Translations under genes and position numbers: made by a program
Shown: piece after piece, positions 1-7,115 of the stretch
Position numbering within the stretch: the first letter of the stretch is position 1
How the letters are laid out: each line of letters opens with the position of its first letter
Notes under the pieces: generated by a model
Told to the model about the DNA's origin: nothing
What the model saw: the letters and a program-made list of their open reading frames with translations, nothing else
Databases searched by the model: none
Assembly: GCF_019890675.1 (NCBI RefSeq)
Contig: NZ_JAIOAA010000013.1
Location: 1 to 64,000 of the forward strand
Length of the DNA: 64,000 bases
Direction of reading: 5' to 3'
DNA from: Micromonospora sp. PLK6-60
GTDB lineage: Bacteria; Actinomycetota; Actinomycetes; Mycobacteriales; Micromonosporaceae

Positions 1-33
1 GTCAAGGGCCGCCCGTCAGGGGCGGCCCTTGAC
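1..33. terminator. Strong hairpin terminator at window edge
   Basis: GTCAAGGGCCGCC at 1-13 pairs perfectly with GGCGGCCCTTGAC at 21-33, and C14/G20 can also pair. This is a 13-14 bp GC-rich stem with a 5-7 nt loop. There is no clear T tract, which is common for actinomycete terminators. It probably ends a gene lying before the window and insulates the TPR gene. Confidence 0.75.
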
Positions 34-74
34 TGCGTTAGCGTCCTGGCGACGCAATGAGGAAGGATGTACCG

Positions 75-2942
75 GTGAGTTCTGGACCGCAGGGCGGCGA
101 CCGCCCCCGTCGTTACGAGGACCGTGGCGACCGTCAGCAGGGGCGTGGTGACGCCCGACGCGACGACCGTCCGCCGTACCGCGGGAGCCGTGACGACCGT
201 TTCGGTGGCCAGCGAGGCGGCGCCGGCGGCGACCGCCGCGACGGCGGTTCCCGCGAGGGCGGCGACCGCCGGGACGGCGGCTTCCGCTCCGGCCCCCGCG
301 AGGGCGGCTTCCGGCGGGACGACAGCCGCGACGGTGGTTCCCGTGGCGGGGACCGTCGCGAGGGTGGTTTCCGCTCGGGTTCGCGCGAGGGTGGCTTCCG
401 CCGCGACGGCGACGCGCCGCGCGAGGGCGGCTACCGGGGCGGCGACCGTCGTGAGGGCGGCTTCCGTGGCGGTGACCGTCGTGAGGGCGGCTTCCGCTCG
501 GGTCCCCGTGAGGGTGGTTTCCGCCGGGACGGTGACGCGCCGCGCGAGGGTGGCTTCCGGGGTGGCGACCGTCGTGAGGGCGGCTTCCGCTCGGGTCCCC
601 GTGAGGGTGGTTTCCGCCGGGACGGTGACGCGCCGCGCGAGGGCGGCTTCCGCGGTGGCGACCGCCGTGAGGGCGGCCCCCGTGGTGACCGTGAGAGCGG
701 TGGCTTCCGGGGCGGTGACCGTCGCGAGGGCGGGGACCGTCGTGAGGGTGGCTTCCGCTCGGGTCCGCGTGAGGGCGGCTTCCGCCGGGACGACAACCGT
801 GGCGGCGACCGTCGTGAGGGTGGTTTCCGCTCCGGTCCCCGTGAGGGCGGCTACCGGCGGGACGGCGACGCGCCGCGTGAGGGCGGTTTCCGGGGCGGTG
901 AGCGCCGCGACGGCGGGTTCCGCGGTGGCGATCGCGATGGCGGCTTCCGCGGTGGCCGTGAGGGCGGCGCCCGGGGCGACGACCGTCGTGAGGGCGGTTT
1001 CCGGCGGGACGACAGCCGCGGCGGTGACCGCCGTGAGGGCGGCTTCCGCTCCGGCTCCCGTGAGGGTGGTTTCCGCTCGGGTCCGCGCGAGGGTGGTTTC
1101 CGCCGGGACGGCGACGCGCCGCGTGAGGGTGGCTTCCGCGGTGGCGACCGTCGTGAGGGCGGCTTCCGCTCGGGCCCGCGCGAGGGTGGTTTCCGCCGGG
1201 ACGGCGACGCGCCGCGTGAGGGTGGCTTCCGGGGCGGCGACCGCCGTGAGGGCGGCCCCCGTGGCGGCCGCGACAGTGGCGGCTTCCGCGGCGGCGATCG
1301 TCGCGAGGGCGGCCCCCGTGGTGACCGCGAGGGCGGTGGCTTCCGGGGCGGTGAGCGCCGCGAGGGTTTCCGTGGTGACGACCGTCGTGAGGGCGGTTTC
1401 CGCCGGGACGGCGACGCGCCGCGCGAGGGTGGCTTCCGGGGCGGTGACCGTCGGGAGGGCGGCTACCGGGGCGGTGAGCGCCGCGACGGCGGGTTCCGGG
1501 GTGGCGATCGTGACGGCGGCTTCCGGTCGGGGCCCCGCGAGGGCGGCTACCGCCGGGACGGCGAGCGTCGCGAGGGCGGCTTCCGGGGTGGGCCGGACCG
1601 GCCGCGTACCGAGCGCGGCGGCGCCGACCGCCGGGGTTTCGACGACCGTCGCGGCGAGGGCGGCTACGGCGCCGGTCCGCAGCGGGACCGACGGGACGAC
1701 CGGGCCGAGGGCACCGAGGGCGGCCCGGCCGCGCCCGTGCTGCCCGACGAGATCGTGGCGAGCGACCTCGACACCGCGGTCCGCGCCGAGCTGCTCTCCC
1801 TGAACAAGCCGGTGGCGGAGACCGTCGCCCGGCACCTGGTGGCGACCGGTCAGCTGATCGACGAGGACCCGGCGGAGGCGCTGGCGCACGCGCTGGCCGC
1901 CCGGCGGCTCGCCTCGCGGATCTCCTCGGTGCGGGAGGCGGTCGGGCTGGCCGCGTACCACGCGGGGGAGTGGCAGACGGCCATCGCCGAGCTGCGCACG
2001 TACCACCGGATGACCGGGTTGCAGAGCCACCTGGCCGTGCTGGCGGACTGCGAGCGCGCGCTGGGCCGTCCCGAGCGGGCGATCGACCTGTTCCGTGGCG
2101 CCGACCGGGACAAGCTCGACCAGGCCGTCGCCATCGAGCTGCTGATCGTGGCGGCCGGGGCCCGGGGCGACCTGGGCCAGAAGGACGCCGCCGTGGCGAT
2201 GCTCCAGGTCCGCGAGTTGACCGCCGACACGGCCGAGCCGTGGACGGCACGGCTGCGCTACGCGTACGCGGACGCGCTGCTCGCCGTCGGCCGGCGCGAG
2301 GAGGCCCGGGAGTGGTTCTCCCGGGCGGCGGACGTGGACACCGACGGCGAGACCGACGCGGCGGAGCGGCTGCTCGAACTCGACGGCGTGGTGATCGAGG
2401 GCGACGACGAGGACGACGAGCCGGTCGAGGAGCTGGCTGGCCCGGGTACGCCGGGCGCGGTGCCGACCCGGCCGGACACGGACGCCGCCGACGACCTCGC
2501 CGACGCCGACGAAGTCGCGCAAGATGTCGACGCGGACGACGATGTTGACGCGGACGACGAGGACGCGGACGCGGACGTTGACGCGGACGACGATTATGCG
2601 GACGACGAAGACGATTACGCGGACGACGACGACGGCGACGCGGACGACCTCACGGACGACGAGGACACCGACACCGGCATCGACCGGGAGCCCTTGGCGG
2701 CGGACGACCTCGTCCGGGACGACGACCGGGACGCGGACGGCCGGACCGGCGACGAGCTGACCGACGACGCGGCGACCGCCGTGGCAAACCGGACCGCACC
2801 GTCGGCCGCCGCGACGGAGGCGACCGGCCCCGTGGCCACCGGTGCCGCGGTCGAGTCGACCGACGCGGGCGAGCCGGGCGACGCGGGCGGCGTGACCGAG
2901 CCGGTCGCGGACGTGCGCGGAACGGACTCGCCGCAGCGATGA
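75..2942 (+). CDS. TPR protein with giant charged Gly/Arg repeat and acidic tail
   Basis: About 955 residues in three parts. Residues ~10-540 are low complexity, built from reiterated units such as REGGFRSG, REGGFRRDGDAP and REGGFRGGDR, rich in G, R, D, E and F; they are probably disordered. Residues ~555-790 are Ala/Leu-rich and helical, with TPR-like pairs (for example ALGRPERAIDLF and ALLAVGRREEAREWF). Residues ~800-900 are a strongly acidic Asp/Ala tail. GTG 75 is preferred because AGGAAGG at 60-66 sits 8 nt before it; ATG 57 is six codons upstream and overlaps that ribosome site. The stop overlaps the HAD phosphatase start (ATGA), so the two are probably coupled. By position it matches the TPR gene before the phosphatase in mycobacteria (Rv1691). 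RNA binding or condensate formation is only an inference from composition. Confidence 0.8.
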   Translation: MSSGPQGGDRPRRYEDRGDRQQGRGDARRDDRPPYRGSRDDRFGGQRGGAGGDRRDGGSREGGDRRDGGFRSGPREGGFRRDDSRDGGSRGGDRREGGFRSGSREGGFRRDGDAPREGGYRGGDRREGGFRGGDRREGGFRSGPREGGFRRDGDAPREGGFRGGDRREGGFRSGPREGGFRRDGDAPREGGFRGGDRREGGPRGDRESGGFRGGDRREGGDRREGGFRSGPREGGFRRDDNRGGDRREGGFRSGPREGGYRRDGDAPREGGFRGGERRDGGFRGGDRDGGFRGGREGGARGDDRREGGFRRDDSRGGDRREGGFRSGSREGGFRSGPREGGFRRDGDAPREGGFRGGDRREGGFRSGPREGGFRRDGDAPREGGFRGGDRREGGPRGGRDSGGFRGGDRREGGPRGDREGGGFRGGERREGFRGDDRREGGFRRDGDAPREGGFRGGDRREGGYRGGERRDGGFRGGDRDGGFRSGPREGGYRRDGERREGGFRGGPDRPRTERGGADRRGFDDRRGEGGYGAGPQRDRRDDRAEGTEGGPAAPVLPDEIVASDLDTAVRAELLSLNKPVAETVARHLVATGQLIDEDPAEALAHALAARRLASRISSVREAVGLAAYHAGEWQTAIAELRTYHRMTGLQSHLAVLADCERALGRPERAIDLFRGADRDKLDQAVAIELLIVAAGARGDLGQKDAAVAMLQVRELTADTAEPWTARLRYAYADALLAVGRREEAREWFSRAADVDTDGETDAAERLLELDGVVIEGDDEDDEPVEELAGPGTPGAVPTRPDTDAADDLADADEVAQDVDADDDVDADDEDADADVDADDDYADDEDDYADDDDGDADDLTDDEDTDTGIDREPLAADDLVRDDDRDADGRTGDELTDDAATAVANRTAPSAAATEATGPVATGAAVESTDAGEPGDAGGVTEPVADVRGTDSPQR
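243..1600 (+). repeat. In-frame tandem coding repeat (REGGF units)
   Basis: About 1.35 kb of imperfect direct repeats inside the TPR gene. Recurrent blocks encode REGGFRSG, PREGGFRRDGDAP and REGGFRGGDR, with many near-identical DNA copies (GTGAGGGCGGCTTCCG variants). The units vary in order and length, which suggests growth by slippage or unequal recombination while keeping the frame. The repetition also makes long spurious open frames on the other strand. Confidence 0.9.
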
Positions 2943-3958
2943 GCGGGAACGCGGGGGACCGGCTGGTCGACGGGTACACCCTGGTCGTCTTCGACCTGGA
3001 CGGGGTGATCTACCTGATCGACCGGCCGATCCCCGGCGCGGTCGAGGCGGTACGCCGGCTGCACGCCGAGGGGCGGGGCGTCGCGTACGCGACCAACAAC
3101 GCGTCCCGGCGCTCCAGCGAGGTCGCCGAGCTGCTCACCGGCATGGGTGTGCCGGCCCGGGCGGAGGAGGTGCTGACCTCGGCCGCGGCCTCCGCCGAGT
3201 TGCTGCGGGACCGGCTGCCCGCCGGCGCCAAGGTGCTGGTGGTGGGCGCGGAGGCGCTGCGCGCGGAGGTCCGCGCCGCCGGGCTGACCCCGGTCAGCCT
3301 GGCCGACGACGCCCCGGCCGCCGTGGTGCAGGGCTACGGCCCGCGGGTCGGCTGGACGGAGCTGGCCGAGGCGGCGGTGGCGATCCGGGCCGGCGCGTCG
3401 TGGATCGCCACGAACACCGACCGGACCCTGCCCAGTGACCGCGGTCCGCTGCCCGGCAACGGCTCGCTCGTCGCCGCGCTGGTCACCGCGCTGCGGCGGG
3501 AGCCCGACGTGGTGGTGGGCAAGCCCGAGCCGGCGCTGTTCGCCACCGCGGCGCGCCGTGCCGGGGCGGGGCGGGCGCTGGTGGTCGGGGACCGGCTGGA
3601 CACCGACATCGAGGGCGCCCGGCGGGCCGGACTCGACAGCCTGCTGGTGCTCACCGGGGTCAGCGACGTACCGGAGCTGCTGGCCGCCCCGGAGGAGCGC
3701 CGGCCGACGTACGTGGCGCTGGACCTCGCCGGGCTGTTCGACCCGGCGGCGGTGGTCCGGGTGCCGGCCGGGTCGGTCCCGGGCTGGTCGGTCGTCGGGA
3801 CCGGCGGCGGCCTGGAACTCGCCGGCGCCGGCCGCCCGCTGGACGCCCTCGCCGCGCTCTGCGCGGCGGCCTGGTCGGCGGCGGGGGAGCCGACGCTGGT
3901 GCGACCGGCGTCGGAGGCGGCGGAGGAAGCCCTCGCGGCCCTCGGCCTGCCGGCCTGA
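2939..3958 (+). CDS. HAD-superfamily phosphatase (NagD/class IIA type)
   Basis: 339 residues. Motif I is FDLDGVIY near residues 18-25, with the nucleophile Asp and acid/base Asp. ATNN near residues 51-54 is motif II, VGKPEPALF near 194 carries the motif III Lys, and VVGDRLDTDIEGA near 214 is motif IV. The C2-type cap between motifs II and III is typical of the NagD/p-nitrophenylphosphatase class. It is a cytosolic Mg-dependent phosphatase, probably acting on small phosphorylated metabolites; the substrate is not visible. The ATG overlaps the TPR gene stop (ATGA). The last ~80 residues extend past the HAD core and are poorly conserved in style. The position matches Rv1692 in M. tuberculosis. 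Confidence 0.88.
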   Translation: MSGNAGDRLVDGYTLVVFDLDGVIYLIDRPIPGAVEAVRRLHAEGRGVAYATNNASRRSSEVAELLTGMGVPARAEEVLTSAAASAELLRDRLPAGAKVLVVGAEALRAEVRAAGLTPVSLADDAPAAVVQGYGPRVGWTELAEAAVAIRAGASWIATNTDRTLPSDRGPLPGNGSLVAALVTALRREPDVVVGKPEPALFATAARRAGAGRALVVGDRLDTDIEGARRAGLDSLLVLTGVSDVPELLAAPEERRPTYVALDLAGLFDPAAVVRVPAGSVPGWSVVGTGGGLELAGAGRPLDALAALCAAAWSAAGEPTLVRPASEAAEEALAALGLPA

Positions 3959-3971
3959 GCCTGGGCCGGGC

Positions 3972-4307
3972 TCAGAGCAGCTTGCGGAGCTTCATCAGGT
4001 CGAACGGGTTCGCCTTGATCGAGACCCGCCGGGCGGCCACCGCCTTGGTGACGTCGAGCTGACCGTGGACCAGGGCGACGAGGTCGTCGCTGGTGGTGCT
4101 GAGGACGATCTTGGCTTTCGGGTCGTCCCCGTCGGTCAGCTCGACCAGGCGACCGCCGGTGATCCGCCCGTGGAACGCGGTGTCCAGGTCGGTGACCCGG
4201 CAGGCCAGGGTCCGGTCGAGGTCGATCCGGTCCTGCACGTCGGCGTGCCGGTCCAGCCGGGCGGCCAGATCCCGCAACGCCTGCCGGCACTCGTCCACGC
4301 TGGCCAC
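3972..4307 (-). CDS. SCP-2 sterol-transfer-like protein
   Basis: 111 residues, the size of a stand-alone SCP-2 domain. Family features include the amphipathic N-terminal helix, the stretch FHGRITGGRLVEL, and KAKIVLSTTSDDLVALVHG followed by a C-terminal helix with KANPFDLMKLRKLL. Such domains form a hydrophobic tunnel that binds lipids or acyl groups; no ligand can be named here. The start is GTG 4307, with GAGGAG a few bases upstream on the minus strand. It converges with the HAD gene (13 bp apart) and diverges from the phasin-like gene, so it is transcribed on its own inside an otherwise + strand block. Confidence 0.8.
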   Translation of the reverse strand: MASVDECRQALRDLAARLDRHADVQDRIDLDRTLACRVTDLDTAFHGRITGGRLVELTDGDDPKAKIVLSTTSDDLVALVHGQLDVTKAVAARRVSIKANPFDLMKLRKLL

Positions 4308-4420
4308 ATCGTCTCCTCACCACGCGCCACGCCGTTTCCCGGCACCGTACCGCACGCCGACCGTCAGCCCGGCCCGGTAGCGTGACACCAGCACAACCCA
4401 CCCCGCGGAAGGACTCAGGC
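4308..4420. promoter_or_regulatory. Divergent promoter region, SCP-2 / phasin-like gene
   Basis: This 113 bp gap separates two divergent genes. On the + strand a TAGCGT hexamer at 4378-4383 fits a -10 box (TANNNT), followed by a short leader with GGAAGGA at 4407-4413 before ATG 4421. No clear -35 box is seen. The minus-strand promoter is not resolved. Confidence 0.35.
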
Positions 4421-4948
4421 ATGCAGGACGCGTGGCGCGCCTACCTCGAGCTGGCCATGGGCCTGACCGAAACGCCCCGCAGGCGGGCCCAGGACGTCGT
4501 CCGCCGGATGGTCGGTTCGGGCGGCGCCACCGCCGCGCAGCTCCAGGCGCTGGCCGAGGAGCTGGTCTCCACCGGCCTGGCCAACCGGGAGGCGCTGACC
4601 AAGCTGGTCCGGTTCGAGGTCGACCGGGCCCTCGGCGCGGTGGGGTTGGCCACCGCGGACGAGGTCGCCGAGCTGACCCGCCGGGTGCACGAGCTGGAGC
4701 GCCAGCTCCGCGAGGCCAAGGGCGGGCCGGAGGCGGCGGTGACCGCGCCCCCGTCGGCCGCCCCCGCCGTGCCAAGTGCGCCGGCACCGGGCCGGGCCGT
4801 GGCGAAGAAGGTGGCGAAGAAGGCGGTCGCGAAGAAGGCGCCCGGCGTGGTGACCCGTGCCGCGGGCCCGGCGGCGGGCGCCGCCGAGCCGGCCGCGCCG
4901 GTGCGGAAGGCCCCGGCCGCGCCGCGGCTGCCCGGGGACGCCCGGTGA
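4421..4948 (+). CDS. Phasin-like helical protein with Lys/Ala tail
   Basis: 175 residues from ATG 4421, with GGAAGGA 7 nt upstream; an in-frame upstream ATG at 4382 has no ribosome site. Residues ~1-105 are helical: MQDAWRAYLELAMGLTETP opens the protein and a coiled coil with ELTRRVHELERQLREAKG closes this part. It resembles phasin or polyhydroxyalkanoate-associated proteins. Residues ~125-175 are Ala, Pro and Lys rich, with AKKVAKKAVAKKAP-type repeats like those of histone H1 or AlgP proteins, suggesting nucleic-acid or polyanion contact. Function is inferred from composition only. Confidence 0.75.
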   Translation: MQDAWRAYLELAMGLTETPRRRAQDVVRRMVGSGGATAAQLQALAEELVSTGLANREALTKLVRFEVDRALGAVGLATADEVAELTRRVHELERQLREAKGGPEAAVTAPPSAAPAVPSAPAPGRAVAKKVAKKAVAKKAPGVVTRAAGPAAGAAEPAAPVRKAPAAPRLPGDAR

Positions 4949-4976
4949 CCGGCTCGACGCGCCGGCGAGGCCGCCG

Positions 4977-5246
4977 GTGACCGGCCCGTACCGTCCCGGC
5001 CCGCCGCCCGGCGGGCGACCGGTGCCGTCGCCGGGCCCCCGGCCCGGGCCGCCCCCCGCGGCGCGTCCCGGCCCGCCTCCCGGCACCGCGCCGACGGAGT
5101 TCGAGGACGCCCGGCATCCGGCGGTGGACGCCGCGGTGCGGGCGATGGCGAACGCCGAGGCACTGTCCCCGGCGGACCAGATCGCCCAGTACGAGGCGGC
5201 GTACGAGACGCTGCGCGAGACCCTGGCCGGCATCGACCAGGCCTGA
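4977..5246 (+). CDS. Small Pro-rich conserved protein before tlyA
   Basis: 89 residues from GTG 4977, with GCGAGG just upstream. The first ~40 residues are Pro/Gly/Arg rich and probably disordered (PGPPPGGRPVPSPGPRP). The last ~48 are a helical module, FEDARHPAVDAAVRAMANAE and then QIAQYEAAYETLRETLAGID. Small proteins with this helical end commonly sit before tlyA in actinobacteria; no biochemical function is known to me. The gap to the phasin-like gene is 28 bp and to tlyA 21 bp, so it is probably co-transcribed with both. Confidence 0.75.
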   Translation: MTGPYRPGPPPGGRPVPSPGPRPGPPPAARPGPPPGTAPTEFEDARHPAVDAAVRAMANAEALSPADQIAQYEAAYETLRETLAGIDQA

Positions 5247-5267
5247 CCGACCGGAGAACCACCACCC

Positions 5268-6122
5268 ATGGCACGTCGCAACCGGCTCGACGCCGAACTC
5301 GTCCGTCGCGGTCTGGCCCGTTCCCGGGAGCAGGCCGCCGCGCTGGTCGAGGCCGGCCGGGTCCAGCTGCGCGGGGTGCCGGCCCGCAAGGCCGCTGCGA
5401 TGGTCGACCCCGCCGACCCGCTGCTGGTCACCGGCGCGGACCCCACCTCGGAGTACGTCTCGCGGGGCGGCCACAAGCTGGCCGGCGCGCTGGCCGCCTT
5501 CGCCCCGGGCGGGCTCGCCGTCGCCGGTCGCCGCTGCCTGGACGCGGGTGCGTCCACCGGCGGCTTCACCGACGTGCTGCTGCGCGCGGGCGCGGCCGAG
5601 GTGGTGGCGGTGGACGTCGGCTACGGCCAGCTCGCCTGGGCGCTGCGCACCGACGAGCGGGTTCGGGTCTTCGAGCGCACCAACGTGCGTACCCTCACCC
5701 CGGAGCTGATCGGTGGCGAGGTCGACCTGACGGTGGCCGACCTGTCGTTCATCTCGCTGCGGCTGGTGCTGCCGGCCCTGGCGGCCTGCACCCGCGCCGA
5801 CGGCGACCTGGCCCTGATGGTCAAGCCGCAGTTCGAGGTGGGTCGGGAGCGGGTCGGTGCCGGCGGGGTGGTGCGCGATCCGGAGCTGCGCGCGGAGGCG
5901 GTGCTGGACGTGGCCGCCGCCGCCGCGACGCTCGGGCTGGGCCTGGCCGACGTGACGGCCAGCCCGCTGCCGGGGCCGAGCGGCAACGTCGAGTTCTTCG
6001 TATGGTTACGCCGGGGCGCCCCGCCGGCCGACCCGCAGCGGGTGCGGGCGGTGGTGGCGGCCGGCCCCGAGGGCCGGGGCGCGTCCGGCGCCCCGACACA
6101 CACGGAGGAGATGGCCCCTTGA
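5268..6122 (+). CDS. tlyA: TlyA family rRNA 2'-O-methyltransferase
   Basis: 284 residues. Residues 1-60 form an S4 RNA-binding domain (RLDAELVRRGLARSREQAA). An FtsJ-type SAM methyltransferase follows, with the SAM motif DAGASTGGFTDVLLRAGA near residues 92-109 and VDVGYGQLAW. A K-D-K-E style catalytic set can be traced: Lys69 (GGHKLAG), Asp ~156 (VADLSF), Lys185 (VKPQFEVG) and Glu ~242 (NVEFFVW). Known TlyA proteins methylate ribosomal RNA riboses (C1409 of 16S and C1920 of 23S in mycobacteria) and affect capreomycin sensitivity. The C-terminus runs slightly past the usual end. The stop overlaps the nadK start. Confidence 0.93.
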   Translation: MARRNRLDAELVRRGLARSREQAAALVEAGRVQLRGVPARKAAAMVDPADPLLVTGADPTSEYVSRGGHKLAGALAAFAPGGLAVAGRRCLDAGASTGGFTDVLLRAGAAEVVAVDVGYGQLAWALRTDERVRVFERTNVRTLTPELIGGEVDLTVADLSFISLRLVLPALAACTRADGDLALMVKPQFEVGRERVGAGGVVRDPELRAEAVLDVAAAAATLGLGLADVTASPLPGPSGNVEFFVWLRRGAPPADPQRVRAVVAAGPEGRGASGAPTHTEEMAP

Positions 6123-7009
6123 CCGTGGAGCGGACCGCGCTGCTGGTCACCCACACCGGCCGTCGGCGCAGCACCGAGCACGCGCGGGCGGTGGCGAGGG
6201 ATCTGACCGCCGCGGGCTTCGAGGTGCGGGTGGTGGCGGAGGAGGCCGAGGACCTGGATCTGCCGGGCGCGGTGCCGGTGACCGGTCCGGAGGCGGCCGA
6301 GGGCGCGGAGATCGTCTTCGCGCTCGGCGGCGACGGCACGTTCCTGCGTGCGGCGGAGCTGGCCCGGCCGGCGAAGGCGCCACTGCTCGGCATCAACCTG
6401 GGCAAGGTGGGTTTCCTCGCCGAGGCCGAGATCGGCGACCTGGACTCGGCGGTGCGGGACGTGGTGGCGCGCAACTACACCGTGGACGAGCGGCTCACGC
6501 TGGACGTCACCGCCGAGTTCGAGGGCGGGCCGACGATCGAGTCGTGGGCGTTGAACGAGGTGAGCGTCGAGAAGGGCGAGCGGGCCCAGATGCTGGAGCT
6601 GCTCGTCGACGTGGACGGCCGGCCGCTGTCCCGGTACGGCTGCGACGGCGTGGTGTGCGCCACCCCCACCGGCTCGACGGCGTACGCGTTCTCCGGCGGG
6701 GGGCCGGTGGTCTGGCCCGAGGTGGAGGCGTTGCTGCTGGTGCCGATCAGCGCGCACGCGCTGTTCAGCCGGCCGTTGGTGACCGCGCCGACGTCCACCT
6801 TCGTCATCACCGTGGATCCGTTCACCACGCTGGCGGTGCTCTGCTGTGACGGCCGCCGGGTGTACGACCTCCCGCCGGGGGCGCGGGTGACGGTGCGGCG
6901 GGGGGCGTTGCCGGTGCGGATCGTGCGGCTGCGGCCCCGCCCGTTCACCGACCGGTTGGTCGCCAAGTTCGACCTGCCGGTGCAGGGCTGGCGCGGCAGC
7001 CGCAGGTGA
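6119..7009 (+). CDS. nadK: NAD kinase
   Basis: 296 residues. It phosphorylates NAD to NADP in the cytosol. The GGDGTFLRAAE motif near residues 70-80 carries the conserved GGDGT. LGINLGKVGFLAE, NEVSVEK near 145 and GVVCATPTGSTAYAFSGGG are all classic for the family. The chosen start is TTG 6119, giving a TTGA overlap with the tlyA stop; GGAGGAG at 6104-6110 lies 8 nt upstream. GTG 6125 is possible but spaced less well. The frame stays open further upstream inside tlyA, but that part does not look like NAD kinase. Part of the tlyA-nadK-recN core set (Rv1694-Rv1696). Confidence 0.93.
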   Translation: MTVERTALLVTHTGRRRSTEHARAVARDLTAAGFEVRVVAEEAEDLDLPGAVPVTGPEAAEGAEIVFALGGDGTFLRAAELARPAKAPLLGINLGKVGFLAEAEIGDLDSAVRDVVARNYTVDERLTLDVTAEFEGGPTIESWALNEVSVEKGERAQMLELLVDVDGRPLSRYGCDGVVCATPTGSTAYAFSGGGPVVWPEVEALLLVPISAHALFSRPLVTAPTSTFVITVDPFTTLAVLCCDGRRVYDLPPGARVTVRRGALPVRIVRLRPRPFTDRLVAKFDLPVQGWRGSRR

Positions 7010-7115
7010 GCGCCGTGGCGCCGGTCCGGCCGGCCCGCCGGTGGCGCTGTCGGGCGGGCCGGGGGCGCCGTGCCGGCTGGTCAACTGTCCCAGGGCGCGT
7101 CTAGTGTCGGTTGCT

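Noticed and set aside
243..1600. Tandem repeat considered as a CRISPR array
   Set aside because: Units are in frame, variable in length, have no unique spacers, and encode a coherent protein repeat. No cas gene is in the window.
16..2250. A 744-residue open frame on the minus strand opposite the TPR gene
   Set aside because: It is the complement of the GC-rich coding repeat and shows only Arg/Gly/His/Pro repeats with no start signal. The + strand frame has a ribosome site, a TPR core and coupling to the next gene.
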